DNA from: Crossiella sp. SN42
GTDB lineage: Bacteria; Actinomycetota; Actinomycetes; Mycobacteriales; Pseudonocardiaceae
Direction: 5' to 3'
Assembly (NCBI RefSeq): GCF_023897065.1
Contig: NZ_JAMHIV010000059.1
Location: 1-41,528 of the forward strand
DNA: 41,528 nucleotides
This document shows positions 9,975 to 18,187 of this stretch, one piece after another (position 1 is the first letter of the stretch; each line of letters begins with the position of its first letter). The notes beneath the pieces are model-generated. The model did no database searches. It was not told where the DNA came from and worked only from the letters and a program-made list of their open reading frames with translations. Position numbers and translations under genes: made by a program.

Positions 9975-10133
9975 GTGTCGTTCGTTGTGGTCTACGACGC
10001 GTGTGTGCGGTACCCCGGCACCTCTCACGGCTCGAAGCGGTACCCCATGCCGGGTTCGGTGAGCAGGTGCCGCGGGTGCGCGGGCTCCGGCTCGAGCTTG
10101 CGGCGCAGCTGCGCCAGGTACACGCGCAGATAA
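9975..10133 (+). pseudogene. Truncated PIN-domain toxin remnant
   Basis: Directly after the antitoxin stop (TGA then GTG, no gap) the frame reads V-S-F-V-V-V-Y-D-A-C-V-R-Y-P-G-T. This matches the usual start of antitoxin-linked PIN toxins (FVVxYDAxVLYPxT), including the first catalytic Asp at residue 8. From 10023 on the resemblance ends: the frame runs antisense into the 3' end of kdpE and stops at 10131-10133 after 52 codons. A PIN domain needs about 130 residues and three or four acidic residues, so this remnant cannot be an active nuclease. The deletion appears to have joined the toxin start to the end of the kdp operon. Confidence 0.7.
10007..10046. repeat. 10-bp direct repeat spanning the PIN/kdpE junction
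   Basis: GCGGTACCCC occurs at 10007-10016, in the PIN remnant, and again at 10037-10046, within the last codons of kdpE. The pair brackets the point where PIN homology stops (about 10022), compatible with a short-homology deletion, though chance is possible. Confidence 0.5.
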
Positions 10134-10705
10134 TGCGTCTCCGTCGCGTAGTTCGGCCCCCACACCTCCTGCAACAGCTGCCGCTGCGCGACCAGCCGCC
10201 CGCGCCCGCGCACCAGCACCTCCAGCACCCCCCACTCGGTGGGCGTCAGGTGCACCTCCGCCCCATCCTTGAGCACCTTCTTCGCCGCCAGGTCCACCGA
10301 GAAGGAAGCCGTCTGCACCACGGGTTCCTCCTCCTCGCCGGTGTTGCTGGCGCGGCGGACCGCGGCGCGCAGGCGGGCCAGCAGCTCGTCCATGCCGAAG
10401 GGTTTGGTGACGTAGTCGTCCGCGCCGGCGTCCAGGGCCTCGACCTTGTCGGTGGAGTCGGTGCGGGCGGAGAGGACCAGGATGGGGACCCTGGTCCAGC
10501 CGCGGAGGCCGGAGATGACCTCGGTGCCGTCGATGTCGGGCAGGCCCAGGTCCAGCACCACCACGTCGGGTTTGCCCTCGGCGGCGGCCTTGAGCGCGGT
10601 GGCGCCGTCGTGCGCGGTCAGCACCTGGTAGCCGCGGGCGGTCAGGTTGATCCGCAACGCCCGCACGATCTGCGGTTCGTCGTCGACGACCAGGACCTTG
10701 GTCAT
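10025..10705 (-). CDS. kdpE: KdpE response regulator
   Basis: The 226-residue OmpR/PhoB-family regulator has a receiver domain (acidic pair D8/D9, phosphoacceptor D52 in VVVLDLGLPD, T/S at LSAR and K102 in DYVTKPFG) and a C-terminal winged helix with LTPTEWGVLEVLVR and the THYLRVYLAQLRRKLE recognition region, ending in GMGYRFEP. KdpE, phosphorylated by KdpD, activates the kdp structural genes when K+ is low or osmotic stress is high. Its ATG overlaps the kdpD stop by 4 nt. Its 3' end abuts the broken PIN gene on the other strand. Confidence 0.95.
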   Translation of the reverse strand: MTKVLVVDDEPQIVRALRINLTARGYQVLTAHDGATALKAAAEGKPDVVVLDLGLPDIDGTEVISGLRGWTRVPILVLSARTDSTDKVEALDAGADDYVTKPFGMDELLARLRAAVRRASNTGEEEEPVVQTASFSVDLAAKKVLKDGAEVHLTPTEWGVLEVLVRGRGRLVAQRQLLQEVWGPNYATETHYLRVYLAQLRRKLEPEPAHPRHLLTEPGMGYRFEP

Positions 10706-13293
10706 CCGGCTGTCTCCTCTTCGGCCATCCGGTAGGCGGGCAGCGAGATCACCACGGTGAGCCCACCGCCCGGGGTGTCCTCGGCATGGATGCTGCCACC
10801 CATCGCCTCGGTGAATCCCTTCGCCACGCTCAACCCCAGGCCGACGCCCCGGGTGTCGCGGTCGTTCAAGCGCTGGAACGGCTGGAACACGGTGGCCGCG
10901 GCGCCCTTGGGCAGACCCGCGCCCTGGTCGACCACGCGCAGCTCGACCCGGTCGGCGTGCGCGCTGGCCCGCACCGCCACCACGGGGCCGTCCCGCCCGG
11001 CCCGCCTGCCGTGCCGCAGCGCGTTGTCCACCACGTTCGCGATCACCCGTTCCAGCAGGCCGACGTCGGCGCACACCGGGGCCAGGCTCTCGTCCACCTC
11101 GACCTCGACCTTGGCCGGGTCGTCCACGCCGCGCAGCGCCCGCGCCACCACCTCGTAGTAGCCGACCGCGCGCAGCTGCGGGGTCACCGCGCCGGTGGCC
11201 AGCCGGGAGGAGTCGAGCAGGTTGTCCACCAGTCCGACCAGCCGGTCCGCCGACTCCTCCACCGTGGCCAGCAGGTCAGCGGTGTCCACTTCGGACAGTC
11301 TGAGCTCGGGGTCGCGCAGGCTGCTGATCGCGGCCTTGATCGAGGTGAGCGGGGTGCGCAGGTCGTGGCCCACCGCGGACAGCAGCGCGGTGCGCAGTTC
11401 GGTGGTGGCCGCCTTGCGCTCGGCGGCCGCGGTCTTCACGGTGAGCCGCTGCTGCCGCAACGCCAGCAGCGCCTGCCCGGCCACCGCCTCCAGCAGGCCC
11501 CGGTCGGCCGCGGGCAGCGCGCGGCCCTTGAGCGCCAGGTGCACCTCGCTGCTGATCAGCACGTCCACGTCGGCCTGGTCCGGGTCAGTGGCCGGGTCGG
11601 GGCCCGCCGCGGCGACCACGTACCACTCGTCGTCCGCGCGCTCCTCCAGCATCGCCGCCGAGGTCAGCCCGAAGTTCTCGATGATCTTCTCCAGCAGCCG
11701 TTGCAGCGGCTCGGGATGGGTGAGCACGGTGCGCGCGTAGGAGGCCAGCAGCGCGGCCTCGGTGCGCGCCTTGGCCGCCTGCTCGGCCCGCCGCCCTGCC
11801 CGGTCCACCACCAGCGCGACCAGCACCGCGACCACCACCATCGCGATGATGGTGATCACGTTCTCCTCGTTGGCGATGTCCAGGGTGTACAGCGGCGGGC
11901 TGAAGAAGAAGTTCAGCTGCAACCCGCTGAGCACCGCGGTCAGCACCGCTGGGCCGACCCCGCCGATCAGCGCCACCACCACCACGGCCAGGAAGTAGCC
12001 GACCACGTCGGTGGAGATGCTCAGCGTCTCCTGCGCCACCACCCCGATCATGGTGACCAGCGCGGGCAGCAGCAGCGCGGCGACCCAGCCGAGGGCCTTG
12101 CGCCACGGCGTGATCACGCTGCGCGGCACGGTGCCGTGCCGCCGCAGCACGCCGCCTGCCTCGTCGTGGGTGACCATGTGCACGTCGATCGGCCCCGACT
12201 GCTGCACCACCCTGGACCCGACGCCCTCGTCGAAGGCGCGGGCCGCCCGGCTGCGCCGCGAGGTGCCCAGCACCAGCTGGGTCGCGTTGACCCCCCTGGC
12301 GAAGTCCAGCAGCGCGGTGGGCACGTCGTCGCCGACCACGGTGTGGAAGGTGGCGCCCACGTCGTCGGCCAGCTTCCGGCAGCGCGTCACCGCCTGCGCG
12401 GGCACCCCGGCCAGCCCGTCGCCGCGCAGGATGTGCAGCGCCAGGAGTTCCGCGCCTGCCCGGTTGGCGATCCGGCTGGCCCGGCGGATCAGCGTCTCGC
12501 TCTCCGGCCCGCCGGTCACCGCGACCACCACCCGCTCCCTGGTCTCCCAGGTGTCGGTGATCTCGTGCTCGGCCCGGTAGCGCTGCAACGCCACGTCGAC
12601 CTGGTCGGCCACCCACAGCAGCGCCAGCTCGCGCAGCGCGGTCAGGTTGCCTGGCCGGAAGTAGTTGCCCAGCGCGGCGTCGATCTTGTGCGCGGGGTAG
12701 ATGTTGCCGTGCGCCATCCGCCGCCGCAGCGCCTCCGGGGTGACGTCGACCAGCTCGACCTGCTCGGCCCGGCGCACCACCTCATCCGGCACGGTCTCCC
12801 GCTGCGGCACCCCGGTGATCCGCTGCACCACGTCGTTGAGCGACTCCAGGTGCTGCACGTTCACCGTGGACAGCACGTCGATCCCGGCCTCGAGGAGCTC
12901 CTCGATGTCCTGCCAGCGCTTGGTGTTGCGCGAGCCGGGCGCGTTGGTGTGCGCCAGCTCGTCGACCACCGCGACCTCGGGCGCGCGGGCCAGCAGCCCG
13001 TCGATGTCCAGCTCGGTCAGCTCCACCCCGCGGTGGCTCATCTCCTTGCGCGGCAACACTTCCAGCCCGCGCACCAGCGCCGCGGTCTTCTCCCTGCCGT
13101 GCGTCTCAAGGTAACCGACCACCACGTCGGTGCCGCGCTCCAGCCGCCGGTGCGCCTCGCACAGCATGTCGTAGGTCTTGCCGACGCCCGGCGCGGCGCC
13201 GAGGTAGATGCGCAGCTCACCCCGGCGCCGCCGCCTGCCGTACTCCTGGCTCACCGGTTCAGTCTGCACCTGGACCAGCCGGATCCTGGGCAT
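10702..13293 (-). CDS. kdpD: KdpD sensor histidine kinase
   Basis: The 863-residue protein has the full KdpD layout: the N-terminal KdpD domain with Walker A GAAPGVGKT at residues 32-40 and VVDELAHTNAPG, a universal-stress-protein-like domain, four closely spaced membrane segments around 400-500, a GAF-like linker, and a kinase core with H643 in SAVGHDLRTPLTS, an N-box (NVVDNALRH) and a G-box (GVGLGLSVAKG). It senses K+ limitation and osmotic stress at the membrane and phosphorylates KdpE. The ATG at 13293 shares its A with the kdpC stop (TGATG); an in-frame TTG one codon earlier is possible but less likely. Confidence 0.95.
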   Translation of the reverse strand: MPRIRLVQVQTEPVSQEYGRRRRRGELRIYLGAAPGVGKTYDMLCEAHRRLERGTDVVVGYLETHGREKTAALVRGLEVLPRKEMSHRGVELTELDIDGLLARAPEVAVVDELAHTNAPGSRNTKRWQDIEELLEAGIDVLSTVNVQHLESLNDVVQRITGVPQRETVPDEVVRRAEQVELVDVTPEALRRRMAHGNIYPAHKIDAALGNYFRPGNLTALRELALLWVADQVDVALQRYRAEHEITDTWETRERVVVAVTGGPESETLIRRASRIANRAGAELLALHILRGDGLAGVPAQAVTRCRKLADDVGATFHTVVGDDVPTALLDFARGVNATQLVLGTSRRSRAARAFDEGVGSRVVQQSGPIDVHMVTHDEAGGVLRRHGTVPRSVITPWRKALGWVAALLLPALVTMIGVVAQETLSISTDVVGYFLAVVVVALIGGVGPAVLTAVLSGLQLNFFFSPPLYTLDIANEENVITIIAMVVVAVLVALVVDRAGRRAEQAAKARTEAALLASYARTVLTHPEPLQRLLEKIIENFGLTSAAMLEERADDEWYVVAAAGPDPATDPDQADVDVLISSEVHLALKGRALPAADRGLLEAVAGQALLALRQQRLTVKTAAAERKAATTELRTALLSAVGHDLRTPLTSIKAAISSLRDPELRLSEVDTADLLATVEESADRLVGLVDNLLDSSRLATGAVTPQLRAVGYYEVVARALRGVDDPAKVEVEVDESLAPVCADVGLLERVIANVVDNALRHGRRAGRDGPVVAVRASAHADRVELRVVDQGAGLPKGAAATVFQPFQRLNDRDTRGVGLGLSVAKGFTEAMGGSIHAEDTPGGGLTVVISLPAYRMAEEETAG

Positions 13294-13892
13294 CAACGCC
13301 GCGCGGCCTGCACGGCGAGGTTGAGCTTGAGCACGTTGACACCGGGATCACCGACTCCTCTGCTGGTGTTCTCCTCGACCAGCCGCCGCACCAAGGCCAG
13401 GTCAACCCCGTTCTCCCTGGCCACCCTGGCCGCCTGGAGCTCGGCGTAGGCGGGGCTGATGTGCGGGTCCAGCCCGGAGGCCGAGGCGGTCACCGCGTCC
13501 GCGGGCACCCGCTCCGGGTCGACCTGCTCGCGCAGCACGATCAGCGCCTTGCGCTCCTCGACCGCCTTGCGCAGGTCCAGGTTGTCGCCTGCCTTGTTGG
13601 AGCCGCCGGAGGTGGCGCTGTCCGCGGCGGCGGAGGGCCGGTTGTGGAACCAGCGGTCCTTGGCCGGGTCGTCCTTGGCTCGTTCATCGACCAGGTCGAT
13701 GCCGATCAGCTCCGAGCCGACCGGCTTGCCGTCCTGGTAGATCAGCGAGCCTTCCGCGTTGGCCGACAAACCGGGCAGCCTGCCGACACCCCAGATGACC
13801 AGCGGGTACAGCACGCCCAGCAGTACGGTGAGCACGAGCAGGACGCGCAGACCGGCCATGGTCTGCTTCCAGAGGGTTCCGATGGTGTGCAC
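13293..13892 (-). CDS. kdpC: KdpC, potassium-transporting ATPase subunit C
   Basis: The 199-residue subunit has one N-terminal membrane helix (VLLVLTVLLGVLYPLVIWGV) followed by the KdpC signature GSLIYQDGKPVGSELIG, the WFHNRPS segment, and LDPHISPAYAELQAARVARE near the C-terminus. KdpC assists assembly and ATP binding of the KdpFABC pump. Its start is a GTG at 13892, 2 nt after the kdpB stop. Its length and motif order match the family. Confidence 0.95.
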   Translation of the reverse strand: MHTIGTLWKQTMAGLRVLLVLTVLLGVLYPLVIWGVGRLPGLSANAEGSLIYQDGKPVGSELIGIDLVDERAKDDPAKDRWFHNRPSAAADSATSGGSNKAGDNLDLRKAVEERKALIVLREQVDPERVPADAVTASASGLDPHISPAYAELQAARVARENGVDLALVRRLVEENTSRGVGDPGVNVLKLNLAVQAARR

Positions 13893-13894
13893 GT

Positions 13895-16036
13895 TCAGCC
13901 CCCGAATCCCGGGATGAGAGCGACCAGCAGGTCGATCAGCTTGATGCCGAGGAACGGCGTGACGATGCCGCCGAGGCCGTAGATCAGCAGGTTGCGCCGC
14001 AGCAGCGCGGAGGCGCTGGACGGGGTGTAGCGGACGCCGCGCAGGGCCAGCGGGATCAGCGCGATGATGATCAACGCGTTGAAGATGACCGCGGACATGA
14101 TGGCCGACTGCGGGGTGGCCAGCCGCATGATGTTGATCGAGTCCAGCTGCGGGTAGATGGCCATGAACATGGCAGGCAGGATGGCGAAGTACTTGGCCAG
14201 GTCGTTGGCGATGCTGAAGGTGGTCAGCGCGCCCCGGGTGATCAGCATCTGCTTGCCGATCTCCACGATCTCGATCAGCTTGGTCGGGTCGGAGTCCAGG
14301 TCGACCATGTTCCCGGCCTCCTTGGCCGCGGCCGTCCCGGTGTTCATCGCCACGCCGACGTCGGCCTGGGCCAGCGCGGGCGCGTCGTTGGTGCCGTCGC
14401 CGGTCATCGCGACCAGCCGCCCGCCCTCCTGCTCCTTGCGGATCAGCGCCATCTTGTCCTCGGGCTTGGCCTCGGCGAGGAAGTCGTCCACCCCGGCCTC
14501 GGCCGCGATCGCCTTGGCGGTCAACGGGTTGTCCCCGGTGACCATGACCGTGCGGATGCCCATCGCGCGCAGTTCGGCGAACCGCTCGCTCATGCCCGGC
14601 TTGACCACGTCGGACAGGCGGATCACCCCGCGCACCAACGCGTTCCCGCCGACGGCCTCGGCCACCACCAGCGGCGTGCCGCCCTCGGCCGAGATCCGGT
14701 CCACGATCTCCTGGACGTCATCCGGGACCTCGCCGCCGTGCTCGCTCACCCAGGCCCGCACCGCGCTGCCCGCGCCCTTGCGCACCAACCGGTTCCCGAT
14801 GTCGATACCGCTCATCCGGGTCTGCGCGGTGAACGGCACCGACTCGGCCGCCGCCTCCATCGCACTGGCCTCGGGGTTGAGCCCGAACTCCTGGACGCAC
14901 AGCTCGACGATGCTGCGCCCCTCCGGCGTCTGGTCGGCCAGGCTGGCCAGCCGCGCGGCCGCGGCCAGCTCGTCCACAGTGGACCCGGCCACCGGCAGCA
15001 GCTCGGTGGCCCGCCGGTTGCCGAAGGTGATGGTGCCGGTCTTGTCCAGTAGCAGCACGTCGATGTCGCCTGCCGCCTCCACCGCACGCCCGGACTTGGC
15101 CAGCACGTTGCGCTGCACCAGCCGGTCCATGCCCGCGATGCCGATCGCGGACAGCAGCGCGCCGATGGTGGTCGGGATCAGGCAGACCAGCAGCGCGACC
15201 AGCACGATCACCGACTGCTGCGAGCCGGAGTAGGCCGCCATCGGCTGGAGCGCCACGACCACCAGCAGGAAGATGATGGTCAGCACGGACAGCAGGATGG
15301 TCAGCGCCACCTCGTTCGGCGTCTTCTGCCGCTGCGCGCCCTCCACCAGCGCGATCATCCGGTCGACGAAGGTCTCCCCCGGCTTGGAGGTGATCTTGAC
15401 GATGATCCGGTCGGAGAGCACGGTGGTGCCGCCGGTGACCGCGGACCGGTCGCCGCCGGACTCCCTGATCACCGGCGCGGACTCACCGGTGATGGCCGAC
15501 TCGTCCACGGTGGCGATGCCGTCCACGATGTCGCCGTCGCCAGGGATGACCTGACCGGCCTCCACCAGCACCAGGTCACCCGGCGCCAGCCGGTTGGCGG
15601 CCAGCTCCTCCACGGTCAGGCTGGTCGCCTTGGCCGCGCCCGCCACCTTGAGCCCCGGCAGCAGCCGGTAGGCGACGGTGTCGGTCTTCATCTTGCGCAG
15701 CGACTCCGCCTGCGCCTTGCCCCTGCCCTCGGCCACCGCCTCGGCCAGGTTGGCGAAGACCACGGTGAACCACAGCCAGGCCGCGGTGGCCACGCTGAAC
15801 ACGTCCGGCTGCACGATGGCGAAGATGGTGCTGAGCACGGATCCGGCCCAGACCACGAACATCACCGGGTTGCGCAGCTGGTGCCGGGGGTCGAGCTTGC
15901 GCAGCGCGTCCGGCAGCGAGACCAGCAGCTGGCGCGGGTTGAACACCCCGGCCGAGACCCGGCCGGTGCGCTCGGCGTGCACGTGCTGTGCCTGCGCCGG
16001 GGTGCGCTGGGGCTGTTCGGTGGTGGGTGCGGTCAT
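13895..16036 (-). CDS. kdpB: KdpB, potassium-transporting P-type ATPase catalytic subunit
   Basis: The 713-residue P-type ATPase has TGES (residues 183-186, actuator domain), the phosphorylation motif DKTGT with D331, [11 protein letters not shown] in the nucleotide domain, and [22 protein letters not shown] in the hinge. Membrane segments flank these as in other KdpB proteins. It hydrolyses ATP to drive K+ uptake through KdpA. The ATG overlaps the kdpA stop by 4 nt (ATGA). Confidence 0.97.
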   Translation of the reverse strand: MTAPTTEQPQRTPAQAQHVHAERTGRVSAGVFNPRQLLVSLPDALRKLDPRHQLRNPVMFVVWAGSVLSTIFAIVQPDVFSVATAAWLWFTVVFANLAEAVAEGRGKAQAESLRKMKTDTVAYRLLPGLKVAGAAKATSLTVEELAANRLAPGDLVLVEAGQVIPGDGDIVDGIATVDESAITGESAPVIRESGGDRSAVTGGTTVLSDRIIVKITSKPGETFVDRMIALVEGAQRQKTPNEVALTILLSVLTIIFLLVVVALQPMAAYSGSQQSVIVLVALLVCLIPTTIGALLSAIGIAGMDRLVQRNVLAKSGRAVEAAGDIDVLLLDKTGTITFGNRRATELLPVAGSTVDELAAAARLASLADQTPEGRSIVELCVQEFGLNPEASAMEAAAESVPFTAQTRMSGIDIGNRLVRKGAGSAVRAWVSEHGGEVPDDVQEIVDRISAEGGTPLVVAEAVGGNALVRGVIRLSDVVKPGMSERFAELRAMGIRTVMVTGDNPLTAKAIAAEAGVDDFLAEAKPEDKMALIRKEQEGGRLVAMTGDGTNDAPALAQADVGVAMNTGTAAAKEAGNMVDLDSDPTKLIEIVEIGKQMLITRGALTTFSIANDLAKYFAILPAMFMAIYPQLDSINIMRLATPQSAIMSAVIFNALIIIALIPLALRGVRYTPSSASALLRRNLLIYGLGGIVTPFLGIKLIDLLVALIPGFGG

Positions 16037-17691
16037 GACAGGGCCTCCGCGATGGGACCGAGGGCCAGCGCGGGCAGGAAGGTCAGCGCGGCGACGAGGA
16101 CGACGGTGCCGGTGAGCATCCCGGCGAACAGCGGGCCCGAGGTGGGCAGGGTGCCCGCCGAGGGCGGCACCTTACGTTGCTGGGCAAGGGCTCCGGCCAG
16201 GGTGAGCACGGCCAGGATGGGCACGAACCGGCCGAAGAGCATGGCCAGTCCCAGCGCCACCTGGAAGAAGTCGCTGGTGACGGTGAGCCCGCCGAAGGCA
16301 CTGCCGTTGTTGTTGCCCGCCGAGGCGAAGGCGTAGAGCACCTCGGAGAGCCCGTGCGCGCCGGGGTTGCCCAGCGCGCCCTGGGTGTCCGGCAGCGCCA
16401 GCGCGAGGCCGGCCCCGATCAGCACCACGGTCGGCATGGCCAGCATGGCGATGGCCGCGGCGGTGATCTCCTTGCGCCCCAGCTTCTTGCCCAGGTACTC
16501 CGGGGTGCGGCCGACCATCAGCCCGGCCAGGAACACCGCGATCACCGCGAGCACCAGGATGCCGTACAGGCCGGCCCCGACCCCGCCCGGCGCGACCTCG
16601 CCGAGCAGCATGTTCAGCAGGGCCACCCCGCCGCCGAGCCCGGTCATGCTGTCGTGCAGCGAGTTCACCGCGCCGGTGGAGGTGCCGGTGGTGGCCACCG
16701 CGAACAACGAGGAGCCCGGGATGCCGAAGCGGACCTCCTTGCCCTCCATCGCGCCCCCGGCGGCCAGCGCGGCCAGCCCGTTCGGGTTGCTCTCCGCCCA
16801 CCAGGCCACCGTGGTCATGATCGAGAACAGCAGGCCCATCACGCCGATCAGCACGTAGCCCTGCTTGACGTCGTTGACCAGCTTGCCGAAGGTGCGGGTG
16901 AGCGCGACCGGGATGAGCAGGATCAGGAAGATCTGGAACAGGTTGGTCCAGGAGTTCGGGTTCTCGAACGGGTGCGCGGAGTTGGCGTTGAGGATGCCGC
17001 CACCGTTGGTGCCCAGTTCCTTGATCGCCTCCTGGCTGGCCACCGGGGCCAGCGAGAGCACGTGCTGCTGCCCGTCCAGGGTGGTCACCGTGACGCCCGA
17101 GGACAGGCTCATCACCGCGCCGAAGGCCAGCAGCACGATCGCGGCCAGCACCGACAGCGGCAGCAGGATCCGCACGCAGCCGCGCACCAGGTCCACCCAG
17201 AAGTTGCCCAGCCGGTCGGTCTTGGCCCGGACGAACCCGCGCACCACCGCGACCGCGACCGCCATGCCCACCGCGGCGGAGACGAAGTTCTGCACGGTCA
17301 GCCCGGCCATCTGCGCCGAGTGCCCGAGGGTCTGCTCCGGCACGTAGGACTGCCAGTTGGTGTTGGTCACGAAGCTGACCGCGGTGTTGAACGCGGTGGC
17401 CGGGTTGACCTCCCGGTCGAAGCCGAACGGCAGCCAGTTCTGCAGGCGCTGCAACAGGTAGAGCAGCACCACCGAGACGAAGGAGAAGCCGAGCACGCCG
17501 GCGGCGTAGGTGGTCCAGCGCTGCTCGGTCTCCGGGTTCACCCGAACGATCGCGTAGACGCCACGCTCCAGCCGCCAGTGCCGCTTGTCCTCGTACACCC
17601 TGGCCATGTAGTCGCCAAGCGGGCGGTAGGCCGCCGCGAGCGCGACGAGCAGCAGGCCGACCTGGATCAGGCCGGTCCAGAGGGAGGTCAT
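16033..17691 (-). CDS. kdpA: KdpA, potassium-binding channel-like subunit
   Basis: The 552-residue membrane protein shows the four pore-loop regions of the KdpA/SKT superfamily, with [26 protein letters not shown] and [13 protein letters not shown] among the filter-like segments, and [12 protein letters not shown] near residue 460. It has ten or so hydrophobic helices. It selects and passes K+ into the KdpFABC complex. The ATG at 17691 shares a base with the kdpF stop. Confidence 0.97.
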   Translation of the reverse strand: MTSLWTGLIQVGLLLVALAAAYRPLGDYMARVYEDKRHWRLERGVYAIVRVNPETEQRWTTYAAGVLGFSFVSVVLLYLLQRLQNWLPFGFDREVNPATAFNTAVSFVTNTNWQSYVPEQTLGHSAQMAGLTVQNFVSAAVGMAVAVAVVRGFVRAKTDRLGNFWVDLVRGCVRILLPLSVLAAIVLLAFGAVMSLSSGVTVTTLDGQQHVLSLAPVASQEAIKELGTNGGGILNANSAHPFENPNSWTNLFQIFLILLIPVALTRTFGKLVNDVKQGYVLIGVMGLLFSIMTTVAWWAESNPNGLAALAAGGAMEGKEVRFGIPGSSLFAVATTGTSTGAVNSLHDSMTGLGGGVALLNMLLGEVAPGGVGAGLYGILVLAVIAVFLAGLMVGRTPEYLGKKLGRKEITAAAIAMLAMPTVVLIGAGLALALPDTQGALGNPGAHGLSEVLYAFASAGNNNGSAFGGLTVTSDFFQVALGLAMLFGRFVPILAVLTLAGALAQQRKVPPSAGTLPTSGPLFAGMLTGTVVLVAALTFLPALALGPIAEALS

Positions 17692-17789
17692 CAGAACTTC
17701 TCCGGTCGGATCAGCGCGACGAACAGGTAGACCAGCAGGAAGAGCGCGACTACCCCGCCCACCAGGTTGAACACAGCGGCGGTGCTCAC
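17691..17789 (-). CDS. kdpF: KdpF, small stabilising subunit (32 aa)
   Basis: Reading the minus strand from GTG at 17789 gives 32 residues: STAAVFNLVGG, a single hydrophobic helix VVALFLLVYLFVALI, then the conserved tail RPEKF. This is the usual KdpF pattern (one membrane helix of about 29 residues ending in PExF). The GTG overlaps the stop of the preceding microprotein (GTGA) and the TGA shares a base with the kdpA ATG (TGATG), so both ends are fixed by overlaps. It stabilises the KdpABC complex. Confidence 0.9.
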   Translation of the reverse strand: MSTAAVFNLVGGVVALFLLVYLFVALIRPEKF

Positions 17790-17869
17790 AGCCGCTCCAG
17801 TCCGCGCAGCGTCAGCGCCAGGACGAGGAAGCCACCGATCAGCAGCACGGCGTAGGCCAGGTCGGCCAT
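17786..17869 (-). CDS. Hydrophobic 27-aa microprotein leading the kdp operon
   Basis: Minus strand from ATG at 17869 reads MADLAYAVLLIGGFLVLAL then TLRGLERL and stop: 27 residues, one predicted membrane helix followed by a basic amphipathic tail. GGGGAG lies 9 nt before the ATG, and its stop overlaps the kdpF start (GTGA), so it is translationally coupled to kdpF. I recall similar ORFs (MADLxxxxL...GxERL) before kdpF in other actinobacteria, but know of no assigned function. A second regulatory or stabilising subunit of the pump, analogous to KdpF, is the simplest guess. It is too short for routine gene calling and easily missed. Confidence 0.75.
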   Translation of the reverse strand: MADLAYAVLLIGGFLVLALTLRGLERL

Positions 17870-17956
17870 CTGCGCGCTCCCCTTTCGACTAGGTCGTTCA
17901 CATCGGGCGTCAGCGTGCATCCCGGTTCCGGGCCGCTGACCGGGCCTGATGACTCC

Positions 17957-17983
17957 TTGACGGCACCGACCGTGGCATTGACG
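17957..17983 (-). promoter_or_regulatory. Direct repeat CGTCAA, possible KdpE operator
   Basis: On the minus strand CGTCAA occurs twice with 15 nt between (forward TTGACG at 17957 and 17978), a 21-bp period, that is two helical turns, about 90-115 nt before the microprotein start. OmpR-family regulators bind direct repeats with such phasing. A TAAAGATCA stretch lies just upstream on the same strand. Confidence 0.35.
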
Positions 17984-18132
17984 TGATCTTTACGCGCCCG
18001 GTGAGCCACCTCTCGCCCGTTTTCCACCCATCGAGGGGGTCCGATGGTCGGATGCGGTTACGTTGCGCATGCATCTGCCCGGTCGGCTCACTCGTCTGAG
18101 AACAGGTCTGCTCGGCGGAACCAACCCGACTC

Positions 18133-18149
18133 GGAAGTAGGTAACTTCC
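18133..18149. promoter_or_regulatory. Dyad GGAAGT-N5-ACTTCC before asnB
   Basis: A perfect 6-bp inverted repeat with a 5-nt spacer (AGGTA) lies 39 nt upstream of the asnB start, in the 318-bp divergent spacer 17870-18187 between kdp and asnB. It would suit a repressor or activator site near the asnB promoter. The spacer shows no gene. Confidence 0.35.
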
Positions 18150-18187
18150 CTGTCCAAGGCGTGGGACCAAGCGCGAGGAGGCGCTCC

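Noticed and set aside
10786-13449. Long plus-strand frame opposite kdpD
   Set aside because: It is His/Gln/Arg-rich antisense sequence of a complete kdpD gene and lacks any domain.
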